Shown here piece by piece: positions 34,366 to 43,530 of a stretch of 64,000 bases of DNA. The notes under the pieces are model-generated. The model saw only the letters and a program-made list of their open reading frames with translations, was not told the origin of the DNA and made no database searches. A program made the translations under genes and the position numbers. The DNA comes from Aldehydirespirator sp965205155 (lineage in GTDB: Bacteria; Actinomycetota; Acidimicrobiia; Acidimicrobiales; Aldehydirespiratoraceae), in contig OZ242033.1 in assembly GCA_965205155.1 (NCBI GenBank), forward strand, positions 3,720,001 to 3,784,000, given 5' to 3'. The stretch's first letter is position 1. Each line of letters begins with the position of its first letter.

Positions 34366-35724
34366 TCAGTGGTAGGGCAGGTACTGCTTCAGCTCCCACT
34401 GCGAGAGCGGCTCGGTGCCGGTGATGGCGTCCCAGTCGGCGACGGCGTCGTCGCCCGTTTCGGCGATATAGCGGCCCCACTCCTCCCGCTTGTTGAACAC
34501 GAAGTTGGCGCACACCTCCGAGCCGACCGCCTCGCACAGCGCCTTGTCGGCCTCCATGTCGTCGAGGGCTGCGCCCAGGCTGTGGGCGCAGTGGACATCG
34601 GTGTCTACGTCGTCGAAGCCGTCGGTGGTCATGGGCTCGGGGCACTCCAGCCCGCCGACGACGCCGAGACGGGCCGCTTGCAGCACCGCGGCCACCAGAA
34701 GGTACGGATTGGCGGCACCGTCGCCGATGCGGCTCTCGATGCGCATGCCCGGGCCAGCACCGCCGGGCACCCGGTTCCCGGCGCAGCGGTGCTCAACCCC
34801 CCAGTTGGCCCAGTAGCCGTTTATCTCGCCGGGGCGCAGGCGACGGTAGGCGTTGACGGTGGGAGCGGCCAGCGCCGTCATGCCCACGTGATGGTGGAGA
34901 AGGCCCGCAATGCAGTTGCGGGCGAGGTCCGACATGCCGTGGGCACCGCCGGCGTCCGAGAAGGCGTTGTCGCCCCGGGCGTCGGCCAGCGAGAGGTTCA
35001 CGTGGATTCCGCTGCCGGAGACGCCGGGGAAGGGCTTGCCCAGGAACGTCAGGTCGAGGCCGAGGGGGCGGCCCGCCGAGTCGGTGGCGGTGAGGACGGT
35101 CTCGCGGGCCAGCAGCCGGAACAGGAAGGCGTCGTCGACAGCTGCGAGGGCGTCGCCGTACTCGAGCGTCAGCTCGAATTGGCCCTCGTCGTATTCGGCG
35201 TTGACCGACTCCACCGCCATGCCCACCGCCTCGGCCCGGCGCACCAGCGCCGTGATCACCCCGGCGGGATCCGAGCCGGGACCGGTGCCGTAGACCATCG
35301 ACCGCGGCGTGTCGTAGGGCCGGGGGGCCTCCATCCCGCCGCTGAACACGTAGGCCTCGAACTCGATGCCCACCTTGGGGCTGTAGCCGAGGGCCTCCCA
35401 GCCGGCCACCGCCCGGCGCAGCGCCTCGCGGGGCGACACCGGCAGCGGCCCGCCGTGCATGGTCAGGTCGCCGATGACGACACCGGTGGCGTCGTCGTCC
35501 CAGCCCTGGCGGATATCGGCCGCGTCGAAGCTGACGTGGGTGTCGGGCAGTCCTTCGAGCAGGAATGCACCGGGCGCGGGGGCCATGCTGCGGTCATAGC
35601 CCAGCGCGAACACGCACACGCAGTGGTTGGCGCCCTGATGGGCGAGACGGGTCGGCACGTACTTTCCCCGGGCCAGCCCGAAGTGGTCGGGCCACAGAAC
35701 CCTGACGCGGTCCCAGTCAGTCAT
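34366..35724 (-). CDS. Glutamine synthetase-like ligase, possibly gamma-glutamylamide synthetase
   Basis: 452 residues. GS catalytic-domain motifs: GIEFEAYVF and NAEYDEGQFELTLEYGDALA (metal-binding Glu), GSGIHVNLSLAD (His near the ammonia/glutamate site), NWGVEHRCAGNRVPG and RIESRIGDGAANPYLLVAAV (Arg/Glu). The N-terminal beta-grasp part is shortened and begins with a WPDHFGLARGKYVP block, as in PuuA/GlnA-type gamma-glutamyl-amine ligases and not assimilatory GS. No adenylylation-type Tyr motif was recognised. A PuuD-like gamma-glutamyl hydrolase lies 2.2 kb away and another amidotransferase 1 kb away. Likely reaction: ATP-dependent gamma-glutamylation of an amine. Confidence 0.8.
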   Translation of the reverse strand: MTDWDRVRVLWPDHFGLARGKYVPTRLAHQGANHCVCVFALGYDRSMAPAPGAFLLEGLPDTHVSFDAADIRQGWDDDATGVVIGDLTMHGGPLPVSPREALRRAVAGWEALGYSPKVGIEFEAYVFSGGMEAPRPYDTPRSMVYGTGPGSDPAGVITALVRRAEAVGMAVESVNAEYDEGQFELTLEYGDALAAVDDAFLFRLLARETVLTATDSAGRPLGLDLTFLGKPFPGVSGSGIHVNLSLADARGDNAFSDAGGAHGMSDLARNCIAGLLHHHVGMTALAAPTVNAYRRLRPGEINGYWANWGVEHRCAGNRVPGGAGPGMRIESRIGDGAANPYLLVAAVLQAARLGVVGGLECPEPMTTDGFDDVDTDVHCAHSLGAALDDMEADKALCEAVGSEVCANFVFNKREEWGRYIAETGDDAVADWDAITGTEPLSQWELKQYLPYH

Positions 35725-35822
35725 GGCAACTCCCCCGTAGCGGGACGGTGAACGTTCGGCCCCGAAAGGTACCTCGCACTGCAGCGGGGGTCACGCCCGT
35801 CGGTCGATCAGGCGTCGATTGA

Positions 35823-37022
35823 TCAGGCCGGTACTTCGTCCCGCTCCGGGTAGAGCCCAGTGCGGCCGAGGCGCTCCAGGCAGACCTCGACGCTCCAGGG
35901 CAGCATGGCCGCCCCGCAGCGGGCGTCGCGGTAGGCCTGCTCCAGGTAGGACGGGCGCAGCATGCTGCGGCCGCCGCACACCTGCAGGGCCAGCGACGCC
36001 ACCGCGGGGGCGCCCTCCATCACGGTCACCACCGACGACCACGCTCGCCGCACCTGATCGGGGCCCGGGTCAATGCCGCACTCGGCCAGCACCCGGTAGG
36101 TGAGCGACTGGGCCCGGTCGTACAGGAGGTTCATCTGGGCCCAGCCCTGTTGCTTGATGGGATGGTCCCGGCGGCCCAGACCGGAGCCGCCGTCGCCTCG
36201 CAGGTAGGCGGCGGTGGCGTCGAGGACGCCCCGCATGAGCCCGAGATAAGCGAACGACAGCGTCATGTAGAAGTAGGGCCAGCGCGTCGCGGCCTGATCG
36301 AAGGCTCCCGGCGGCAGCCATTCGTTGCCCTCGGGCACTACCGCTTCATCGAGCACCAGAGTGCGAGAGTCGGTGCCCCGCATCCCCAAGGGATCCCATT
36401 CACCCTCGATGGTGGCGCCCGGCGCGTCGGCGGGCACGCCCATGAAGCGGATCCTGTCGTCGCCGGGCGCCAGGCAAACCACGTTGTGGATGCTGGCCGC
36501 GCCCGACAGGGAGGCGAAGATCTTGCGACCCGTAACCCGGTAGCCGCCGGGGACGGGGACCGCCCGGGTGGAGTAGCCCGCGGTGGCGCCCGCGGCTGCG
36601 CCCTCCGAGAAGGGCTGGCTGTGGATTGTGCCGTCGGCGACTATCCCGCGACGCAGTTCGGACCGTCGCTCCGCCAGCAGCGACCGCTCGGCTCCGGTGA
36701 GGTCCAGGTCATCGGCGATCTGACCGACGAGGATGGTGGTGGCGGTGTGCATGTTGAATGTCAGCGCGGTGGTGGCGCAGTGCCGTCCGAGCTCCTCGGC
36801 CACTAGGGCGTACGCGACGAAGTCGCCGCCGAGGCCGCCGTCGGCAACCGGGATGCACAGGCCCAGCAGGCCCGCGTCGCGCAAGTCGGCCCAGTTCTGG
36901 GTGGGGAAGGTGGCGTCGCGGTCATGGGCCCCGGACCGCTCGGCGAAGCTCGGGCCGAGAGCGGCCATGCGCTCCACGAGCGCGGCCCGCTCCGGCGTAA
37001 GGATGTCTGTCTCTACTCCCAC
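35823..37022 (-). CDS. Acyl-CoA dehydrogenase family protein
   Basis: About 399 residues from GTG 37022 (a TTG at 37037 is also possible; neither has a good ribosome site). N-terminal LGLCIPVADGGLGGDFVAYA, the middle beta-domain with SQPFSEG, YRVTGRKIFASLSGA and WDPLGMRGTDSRTLVLDEAVVP, and the C-terminal flavin-contact SLALQVCGGRSMLRPSYLEQ. It is an FAD flavoenzyme oxidising an acyl-CoA or a related substrate. Together with the crotonase it suggests a short beta-oxidation-like step in this locus. Same strand as the GS-like gene. Confidence 0.85.
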   Translation of the reverse strand: MGVETDILTPERAALVERMAALGPSFAERSGAHDRDATFPTQNWADLRDAGLLGLCIPVADGGLGGDFVAYALVAEELGRHCATTALTFNMHTATTILVGQIADDLDLTGAERSLLAERRSELRRGIVADGTIHSQPFSEGAAAGATAGYSTRAVPVPGGYRVTGRKIFASLSGAASIHNVVCLAPGDDRIRFMGVPADAPGATIEGEWDPLGMRGTDSRTLVLDEAVVPEGNEWLPPGAFDQAATRWPYFYMTLSFAYLGLMRGVLDATAAYLRGDGGSGLGRRDHPIKQQGWAQMNLLYDRAQSLTYRVLAECGIDPGPDQVRRAWSSVVTVMEGAPAVASLALQVCGGRSMLRPSYLEQAYRDARCGAAMLPWSVEVCLERLGRTGLYPERDEVPA

Positions 37023-37082
37023 GAGCGAACCATTCAAGTCGCTACACGCCTCGATTGCGTCATGATGCAGCGCGAAATCGGC

Positions 37083-37946
37083 CTATATCGCCCACCTGGG
37101 GCCGGAGGGTCCCAACCCACGACCGCGGCTCAGGAAGGCTCGCGCCAGGCGGTTGAAGGTCTGCGGAACCTCCGAGACGGCTAGATGTCCCACTCCGTCC
37201 AGCACGACCAACTCGGCGTTCGGCAGTCCCTCGGCAAGGACACGCGAGTAGGCAGCCGGCGTCTCGGTGTCGAGTCCCCCAGCCACCACGAGCGCGGGCG
37301 AGGCGATCGAGCCCAGCCTCGCGCGCACATCGTGGGTGGGCAGGCACTCGACGGCCGCTCGCAAACCGGTCGCCGGAATCCGGGCGAAGCCCGCGACCCG
37401 CATGGCGAGGGCATCCTCGCTGAGAATGGGTCCCGCAATCGAGGTTAGGACATCTGCAGCTATATCGGCTGGGCTCAGCCCGGCGTCGAGCGGGGCGAGT
37501 CGGGCGGCGCGCCAGGCGGCGGGGTCGGTGCCGTCGAGTCCGAAGGCCGGGCTGGTGTTGGCCAGCACGAGGCGTGCGACCCGTTGCGGGTGGCGCAGCG
37601 CGGTATGCAGGGCATGCATCCCGCCGAAGGACTCGCCCACGAGATGGGCCCGCTCGACACCAGCGTTGTCCAGCAGCCGGGCCACCGAGTCGGCGATGGC
37701 GGCGAAGGTCAGAGGCGCGACGGGGACCGAGACGCCGTAGCCGGGCATGTCCCAGGCGATGCAGCGGAATTCGGTCCTCAGGCCAGCCAACTGGGGCTCC
37801 CACGAGGTGCGGGAGCCGCCCAGGCCGTGCAGGAACACAACCGGCTCCCCGTCACCCGTCTCGCGCCAGGCCAGCGGCGCATCCACGTCCGCGGCGCCTG
37901 CGTCGGCGTGACAGGCGGACGGGTTGGGCACGGTCGGAACATACAC
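37083..37946 (-). CDS. Alpha/beta hydrolase
   Basis: 287 residues. FLHGLGGSRTSW provides the oxyanion hole, GESFGGMHAL the nucleophilic Ser elbow, GGLDTETP the acid and DGVGHLAVSEVP the His. It resembles 3-oxoadipate enol-lactonase or other C-C/ester hydrolases of aromatic pathways. The first 25 residues look unstructured, so the true start may be an internal GTG. GTG 37946 is only 8 bp from the divergent PuuD-like gene start, so the two control regions must overlap the coding ends. Confidence 0.82.
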   Translation of the reverse strand: MYVPTVPNPSACHADAGAADVDAPLAWRETGDGEPVVFLHGLGGSRTSWEPQLAGLRTEFRCIAWDMPGYGVSVPVAPLTFAAIADSVARLLDNAGVERAHLVGESFGGMHALHTALRHPQRVARLVLANTSPAFGLDGTDPAAWRAARLAPLDAGLSPADIAADVLTSIAGPILSEDALAMRVAGFARIPATGLRAAVECLPTHDVRARLGSIASPALVVAGGLDTETPAAYSRVLAEGLPNAELVVLDGVGHLAVSEVPQTFNRLARAFLSRGRGLGPSGPRWAI

Positions 37947-37954
37947 TCTCGCCC

Positions 37955-38662
37955 GTGGCGAACGAACCGCTCATCGGCATCACGGGTCGGACCAAGACCG
38001 CGGGCGAACTCAACATGAAGCCCGACACGTTCCGGGACCTGCACCTGGACGTGTACTACTGCGACTACGCCCGCGGGGTGATCGCCGCGGGAGGCCTGCC
38101 GGTCTTCCTGCCCGGCAGCGCGGACCCCGCCGACTACGCCGACCGCCTCGACGGGCTGCTGCTGACCGGCGGAACCGACATCGAGCCGGAGCGCTACGGC
38201 CAGGCCCCCAGCCCCGAGCTCTACACCCGCGAGCCGGAACGCGACGCCTTCGAGTTGAGCCTTCTCGACGGAGCACTCGACACCCACAAGCCGGTGCTCG
38301 GCATCTGCCGGGGAATCCAGGTGCTGAACGTCCACGGCGGGGGCACGCTGCACCAGCACGTCGCCCCCCACGCCTGCCACGACCAGCCTCCCGACTCGAT
38401 CATCCACCGGGTGGACCTCACCGAGGGCTCGCTGGCCGCGTCGCTGTACGGCCCGTCGATCGAGGTCAACTCACTGCACCACCAGACCATCGACGAACTC
38501 GCCGACGGCTATGAGGTGACCGGTCGCAGCGATGACGGCGCCGTCGAGGTCATCGAGGCCCGTCACAAGCCGTGGCTGGGCGTCCAGTGGCATCCCGAGT
38601 TGATGGACTCCCGGGACCGCGACCCCGTGTTCGACTGGCTGGTGAAGGCGTCCTCGGCCTGA
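37955..38662 (+). CDS. Gamma-glutamyl-gamma-aminobutyrate hydrolase-like (peptidase C26)
   Basis: 235 residues with a class I amidotransferase fold of the PuuD group. It shows PLIGITGRTK, LLLTGGTDIEPERYG, the nucleophile LGICRGIQVLNVHGGGTLHQ, SLHHQTIDELADGYEV and the catalytic His-Glu in GVQWHPELMDS. PuuD cleaves the gamma-glutamyl amide made by a PuuA-type ligase; the GS-like gene nearby supplies that partner. GTG 37955 is used and leaves an 8-bp divergent spacer. Confidence 0.83.
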   Translation: MANEPLIGITGRTKTAGELNMKPDTFRDLHLDVYYCDYARGVIAAGGLPVFLPGSADPADYADRLDGLLLTGGTDIEPERYGQAPSPELYTREPERDAFELSLLDGALDTHKPVLGICRGIQVLNVHGGGTLHQHVAPHACHDQPPDSIIHRVDLTEGSLAASLYGPSIEVNSLHHQTIDELADGYEVTGRSDDGAVEVIEARHKPWLGVQWHPELMDSRDRDPVFDWLVKASSA

Positions 38663-38683
38663 CCGGGCCCGCGGCGACCTCCG

Positions 38684-40063
38684 TCAGGAGGCGGCGCGCT
38701 CCATGTGGCCGCCGTAGCCGACCGTGCCTGACACGCCGGCCGCAGAGCCGAGGCGGTGCAGAGCCGCAGTGTTGTACGACGGCGACGGGGTGTAGGCCAC
38801 CGGCAGCCGCTTGACGCCGGCAATGAAGTTGGAGCGAAGGTAGTCGGGCTCGCCGTCGAGGTGGATGTCGGGCATGCGCCTGGCGATCTCCCGGAAGGTG
38901 AGGCGGATCTCCATGCGGGCCAGGCTGGCGCCCAGGCAGTAGTGGGGACCTCCCCCGCCGAAGCCGACGTGGTCGTTCGGCGTGCGCTCGATGTCGAAGC
39001 GCCACGGGTCCTCGAAGGCGCGCGGGTCGCGGTTGGCGGACACGTGGAACATGACCACCTTGTCGCCGGCGGCGATCCTGACCCCGCCGATGTCGTAGTC
39101 GGACAGGGCCTGGCGGCGGAAGCACAGCACCGGCGACGCCCAGCGCACGATCTCCTCCACCGCGGTCTCCATGTGGCGGTCGGGGTCGGCCACGAACTTC
39201 TCCCACTGGTCGGGGAAGTCGAAGAAGGCCATCATCCCCCGGGTGATCGAGTTGCGGGTGGTCTCGTTGCCGGCCACGCACAGGATCAGGAAGAACATGT
39301 CGAACTCGAGCTCGCTGAGGGCTTCGCCGTCGATGTCGGCCGACAGCAGCGTGGTGACGATGTCATCAGAAGGATTGTCGCGGCGCTCCGTCTGGAGCTG
39401 GTGGGAGTAGCCGAACAGCTCGGCCGCGGCCCGGTCGATGTCCTCGCGGCTCCTGACGAACTCCGGATCCTCGCTGCCGATCATGGCGTTGGTCCAGTCG
39501 AACACTCTGGCCCGGTCCTCGATGGGGATGCCCATCATCTCGGCGATGGCCTGAAGGGGCAGCTCGGCCGAGATGTTGCGCACGAAGTCGCAGTGGCCCT
39601 CCTCCACGACGTTGTCCAGGATGATGTCGGTGCGGTTCTGGAGGTAGTCCTCGAGCAGGGCGATCATGCGGGGGGTGAAGCCCCGGTTGACGAGCTTGCG
39701 GTAGCGGGTGTGGCGGGGCGGGTCCATGTCGATCAGCATCTGGTCGAGCGCGAATCTCGACTTCTGGCTGCGCTGGTCGGGATCGCGCATCTGCGTGCCG
39801 CTGTGGTTGGACGAGAACACGTCGGCCCGGCGGTTGACCTCCTTGAGGTGCGCCTGGCGGGTGACGGCCCAGTAGCCCATGCCCTTGTCACCCTCGTCCA
39901 CCCAGTGGATGCCGGGGTCGGTCTCGCGCAGCCGGGCCAGGACCTCGTGGTGCTCCTGGCGCTGGAACATGTCGAAGTCCCACAGGTCGACATCGTCGGC
40001 TGGGCCACGTCCGGCGCCGTGGTCCACGGGACAGGCCGTCACTCGCCCCTCTGTGATCGTCAT
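38684..40063 (-). CDS. Cytochrome P450, CYP125/CYP142-like
   Basis: 459 residues, ATG 40063 with a GAGG ribosome site. MLIDMDPPRHTRYRKLVNRG, I-helix LCVAGNETTRNSITRGMM, ExxR in VEEIVRWASPV, and heme loop FGGGGPHYCLGASLARMEI. The 'AGNETTRN' I-helix and overall layout recall actinobacterial P450s that oxidise steroid or branched alkyl side chains; the substrate is inferred. A cluster of palindromes sits in its promoter. It ends convergently with the PuuD-like gene, 21 bp apart. Confidence 0.9.
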   Translation of the reverse strand: MTITEGRVTACPVDHGAGRGPADDVDLWDFDMFQRQEHHEVLARLRETDPGIHWVDEGDKGMGYWAVTRQAHLKEVNRRADVFSSNHSGTQMRDPDQRSQKSRFALDQMLIDMDPPRHTRYRKLVNRGFTPRMIALLEDYLQNRTDIILDNVVEEGHCDFVRNISAELPLQAIAEMMGIPIEDRARVFDWTNAMIGSEDPEFVRSREDIDRAAAELFGYSHQLQTERRDNPSDDIVTTLLSADIDGEALSELEFDMFFLILCVAGNETTRNSITRGMMAFFDFPDQWEKFVADPDRHMETAVEEIVRWASPVLCFRRQALSDYDIGGVRIAAGDKVVMFHVSANRDPRAFEDPWRFDIERTPNDHVGFGGGGPHYCLGASLARMEIRLTFREIARRMPDIHLDGEPDYLRSNFIAGVKRLPVAYTPSPSYNTAALHRLGSAAGVSGTVGYGGHMERAAS

Positions 40064-40136
40064 GTTCCCACCTCGCTCTCGGCGTCTCCGGACCTTGCGC
40101 CGGCCGTACATTCGGACGTCCGGCAGGCCCGTCTAG

Positions 40137-40171
40137 CTTCCTAGGAAGTTACCTTCCTTGGAAGATATCTT
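40137..40171. promoter_or_regulatory. Three overlapping dyads upstream of the P450 gene
   Basis: CTTCCTAGGAAG (40137-40148, perfect), CTTCCTTGGAAG (40153-40164, perfect arms around TT) and AAGATATCTT (40162-40171, perfect). The two CTTCC/GGAAG dyads are centred 16 bp apart, about 1.5 helical turns. The arrangement suits a dimeric repressor such as a TetR-type protein; the regulator is not in the window. Confidence 0.55.
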
Positions 40172-40209
40172 AGGCCGGAGCCTCTTGCAAACGGCCCCGG
40201 TGCTCGCCG

Positions 40210-41457
40210 TCAGCTGATAGGGCTGGCCGGGACCTCGGCGTGCACCGCGGACGCCTCCACCACCGGGATCTCGTGGCGCTCCAGAGGGCGCATCCTCTCC
40301 TTGCGGGCCAGGGCCTTCTCGATGTAGGGCGCCAGCTCCTCGGCCTTGGCCGCCTCGCGCTCGGGCCGGCCATCGGCGAACTCGCCCAGCACATCCGACC
40401 CGAACAGGCGCAGGCTTGCGCAGATGTCGGAGTGGCGGTTCTTGCCGCCCTGCTGCAGGAAGATCACGTGGTCGATGCCGGCGTCCTCGGCCTCCTTGAG
40501 CCAGCGGATCGCGTCGGCGGGGGTGCCGATGGTGTCGGCGTAGTCGTCGCCGGCGTCGAGCGCGGCGGCCACTGCGTCGTCGAGGGCCGAGCCCCGCTGA
40601 GCCTCGTAGCGGTCCCAGATGTCGCTGTGGCCGGGGATGGTGTGGTGCACCACGAGCTGGCGCAGCGCGTAGGCGAAGAAGTGGAACCCGTCGAAGCCCC
40701 GCCGGATGGCTTCGGCCCGCTCGGAGTGCAACGAGAAGCCGGTGACCACCGCGATGTTGGCGTTGACGCTGTGGCCGAGCGGCACGCACTCGTCGCTGCG
40801 GATGATGTCGTAGTACACGTCGGCCCAGTGGCGGGCCTCGGCCGGGTCCACGAAGGCGAAGGCCAGGGCGCCCAGACCGCGGCGGGCGGCCAGCTCTATG
40901 GTGGTGCGGTTGGTGCAGGCGATCCACATCGGCGGGTGGGGCTTCTGGGCAGGCTTGGGGATCACGTCGCGGCACGGCATGGAGAAGAACTCACCCTCGA
41001 AGCCGGGATAGGGCGACATGACCATCATGTTGGCGATCTGCTCGCCCGCCTCGAGGCTCATGGCCCGCTTCTGCTTGGCCGGGATGCCGAACCCGCCCAG
41101 TTCCAGCCGGGTGGCGCCCTCACCGATGCCGTACTCGACCCTGCCCCCCGAGATCAGGTCGAGAGTGGCGATGCACTCGGCGGTGCGGGCCGGGTGGTTG
41201 TAGGGGGGCGGCGCCTGGCGGATGCCGTGGCCGAGGCGGATGCTCTTGGTGCGGGCCGCGCAGGCCGACAGGAACACCTCGGGGGCCGAGCAGTGCGAGT
41301 ACTCCTCCAGGAAGTGGTGCTCGACCGCCCAGGCCACATCGATGCCGACCTCGTCGGCCACCTCGACCTGCTCGATCGCCTCGGCCAGCAGCCGCTCCTC
41401 GGAGTCGGGGGTCCAGGGCCGGGGCATCTGCAACTCGTAGAAGACGCCGAATCGCAC
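40210..41457 (-). CDS. Luciferase-like (LLM class) flavin-dependent monooxygenase
   Basis: 415 residues. The bacterial-luciferase TIM barrel is recognisable from MRFGVFYELQMPRPW, AWAVEHHFLEEYSHCSAPE, the phosphate-binding SGGRVEYGIGEGATRLELGG and KPHPPMWIACTNRTTI. Such enzymes use FMN or F420 to oxidise aldehydes, alkanes, sulfonates or terpenoids. Ends 146 bp before the P450 start on the same strand, but the dyad cluster suggests the P450 has its own promoter. Substrate not known. Confidence 0.88.
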   Translation of the reverse strand: MRFGVFYELQMPRPWTPDSEERLLAEAIEQVEVADEVGIDVAWAVEHHFLEEYSHCSAPEVFLSACAARTKSIRLGHGIRQAPPPYNHPARTAECIATLDLISGGRVEYGIGEGATRLELGGFGIPAKQKRAMSLEAGEQIANMMVMSPYPGFEGEFFSMPCRDVIPKPAQKPHPPMWIACTNRTTIELAARRGLGALAFAFVDPAEARHWADVYYDIIRSDECVPLGHSVNANIAVVTGFSLHSERAEAIRRGFDGFHFFAYALRQLVVHHTIPGHSDIWDRYEAQRGSALDDAVAAALDAGDDYADTIGTPADAIRWLKEAEDAGIDHVIFLQQGGKNRHSDICASLRLFGSDVLGEFADGRPEREAAKAEELAPYIEKALARKERMRPLERHEIPVVEASAVHAEVPASPIS

Positions 41458-41503
41458 GGCCGGTCAACCTACCCGGCGGCCTTGCGGGGCCATGAATCGC
41501 GAT

Positions 41504-42403
41504 TCAGAACTCGAAGCCGGCCATGCCGAAGTAGCCGCTGGCCGCGGTCTTGTCGCTGCGGTGGCGGTCCCACCGCGGGGCGTCCGCGGGCGGTTGCGGA
41601 TCGTCGCCCAGCACCGTCACCCGGTGCAGCACACGGGTGCCGTCGGCGTCTTCGATGTCGTCGACGATGGAGTGCAGCGTGACTCGCTCGTCCCACAGGG
41701 CCACATCGCCGGGCGACCAGCGCCAGCGGCAGCTGAACTTGACCTGCTCCTGCCAGCGGTACAGGAAGCCCAGCAGGGCCTGGCTCTCGGGCCGGGACAG
41801 CTGCGGGACGCGGCGGCCGTGCTGCTTGTTGACGTACAGGCTGCGCCGCGCGGTGCCGGGATGGGTCCTCACCACCGGGTGCTCGGCCCGCAGCGACCCC
41901 TGCTTGCCGTCGTCGTGGATGCAGGTGAGGCCGGCCAGGAAGGCCTGCATGGGCGCCGACAGCGAGTCGTGCACCTCGTAGCAGTTGATCCACATGGTGT
42001 CGCCGCCTGCGGGCGGGCACTGCACCATGTGCAGCAGCGCCGCGATCGGCGGGTGCTCGCTGTAGGTGACGTCGGTGTGCCAGATGTCGGCCTTGGGAGT
42101 GGCCGACGTGTCGAGCACGCACACCTCGGGGGTGTTCTCGTCGACCTTGTCGATGTACGGGTGCACCTCGAGCTCGCCGAACAGCGCGCCGATGTCGCGC
42201 AGTTGCTCGACCGAGGGAGCCAGGCCCGGCAGGAAGAGCACGAGGTGCGCGTCGAGGGCATCGCGCAGCGCGGCGGCGGCCCGCTCGTCGAGGCGGTCAG
42301 GGTCGAGGCCTCGCACTTCAGCGCCCAGAGCCCCCGCCACCGGCGAGACATCGAGTTCCAAGTCGGCCGGGAGGCCATCCGACCGGGCAGGAGCGAGGGT
42401 CAT
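41504..42403 (-). CDS. TauD/TfdA-family 2-oxoglutarate dioxygenase
   Basis: 299 residues from ATG 42403; an in-frame GTG 35 codons upstream adds a low-complexity segment. Iron ligands: HTD in DIWHTDVTYSEHPP and the distal His in DERVTLHSIVDD. GGDTMWINCYEVHDSLSAPM is the typical central block, and DGTRVLHRVTVLGDDP holds the 2-oxoglutarate Arg. TauD enzymes hydroxylate beside sulfonate, phenoxy or carnitine-type groups. Next to an LLM monooxygenase and P450 it fits a catabolic locus; substrate unknown. Confidence 0.88.
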   Translation of the reverse strand: MTLAPARSDGLPADLELDVSPVAGALGAEVRGLDPDRLDERAAAALRDALDAHLVLFLPGLAPSVEQLRDIGALFGELEVHPYIDKVDENTPEVCVLDTSATPKADIWHTDVTYSEHPPIAALLHMVQCPPAGGDTMWINCYEVHDSLSAPMQAFLAGLTCIHDDGKQGSLRAEHPVVRTHPGTARRSLYVNKQHGRRVPQLSRPESQALLGFLYRWQEQVKFSCRWRWSPGDVALWDERVTLHSIVDDIEDADGTRVLHRVTVLGDDPQPPADAPRWDRHRSDKTAASGYFGMAGFEF

Positions 42404-42525
42404 GGCGGTCAGGGTACCGCCGGTGCTGCGCCCGAGCCGACGGGAGGGGGCGCTACCGTGGCGGGCAGGGCTGACCGCGGGCCGCAGCACGACGAGGGGA
42501 TCTGTCACATGTCGGACCGGAGTCC

Positions 42526-43518
42526 ATGACCGTCACCATCGGAGAACTCCTTGGAGCCAAGGGGTACGTCGTGGCCGACGGAGCCATGGGCACCCAGCTC
42601 TTCGCCGCGGGCCTCTGCGCCGGCGATCCTCCCGAGGCCTGGAACGTGGACCACGCCGAGGAAGTGCGGAGCATCCACCGGGCCTACCTCCAGGCTGGCG
42701 CCGACCTGGTGGTCACCAACAGCTTCGGCGGCACCCGGTTCCGCCTGGCCCTGCACAACCTCCAGGACCGGACAGTGGAGTTCAACGAGGCCGCGGCTCG
42801 CATAGCCCGCATCGAGGCCGACGCCGAGGCAGAGCGGACAGGCCGAGCCGTGCTGGTGGCCGGCTCGATGGGCCCGACCGGCGAGCTCCTGTTGCCGATG
42901 GGCAACATGTCGGCCGAGGCGTGCGAGGCCGCCTTCGCGGAGCAGGCCGCCGGCCTGGCTGCGGGCGGCGCGGATCTGCTGTGGATCGAGACCATGAGCG
43001 ATCTCGACGAAGCGGAGGCCGCGGTGCGGGGAGCTCGCTCCGTCTGTGATCTCCCGGTGGCCGCGACCATGAGCTTCGACACCGCCGGCCGCACCATGAT
43101 GGGCGTCACCGGCTCCGAGCTGGCCGAGCGGCTGGGCGGGCTGGGCCTGGCGGCCATGGGCGCCAACTGCGGCAACAACATTGGTGATACCGAAGCGGCC
43201 GTGATCGTCATGGCGACGGCGTCGACCACAACCCCGGTGATCTCCAAGCCCAACGCGGGCGTGCCGGTGTGGAGCGGCGACGCGCTGGTCTACGACGGAA
43301 CTCCCGAGGTGCTGGCCGCTCACGCCCATCGGGCCCGGACCGCCGGGGTGGCCGTGATCGGCAGCTGCTGCGGCAGCACCCCGGCCCACACCGCCAAGAT
43401 CGCGGCCGTCCTGCGGGGCGACGAGCCCCCGCCCGACATCGAGCTCGCGCCCCCGTCAACGACGCCGGGAACCGAGGACCGCCTAGCCCGCCGCCGAACC
43501 CGCCGCCGGAGTGGTTGA
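42526..43518 (+). CDS. Homocysteine S-methyltransferase family protein (betaine-homocysteine type)
   Basis: 330 residues, TIM barrel with zinc-thiolate site. VVADGAMGTQLFAAGL at the start, TNSFGGTRFRL, SMGPTGELLLPMGN, then the zinc cysteines in AMGANCGNN and GSCCGSTPAH. It transfers a methyl group from betaine or a methylated sulfur/nitrogen donor to homocysteine or a related thiol. A betaine importer is encoded at the left of the window, though 40 kb away. The last 30 residues are a Pro/Arg-rich tail. No operon partner. Confidence 0.83.
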   Translation: MTVTIGELLGAKGYVVADGAMGTQLFAAGLCAGDPPEAWNVDHAEEVRSIHRAYLQAGADLVVTNSFGGTRFRLALHNLQDRTVEFNEAAARIARIEADAEAERTGRAVLVAGSMGPTGELLLPMGNMSAEACEAAFAEQAAGLAAGGADLLWIETMSDLDEAEAAVRGARSVCDLPVAATMSFDTAGRTMMGVTGSELAERLGGLGLAAMGANCGNNIGDTEAAVIVMATASTTTPVISKPNAGVPVWSGDALVYDGTPEVLAAHAHRARTAGVAVIGSCCGSTPAHTAKIAAVLRGDEPPPDIELAPPSTTPGTEDRLARRRTRRRSG

Positions 43519-43530
43519 GCCAACGCGGGC

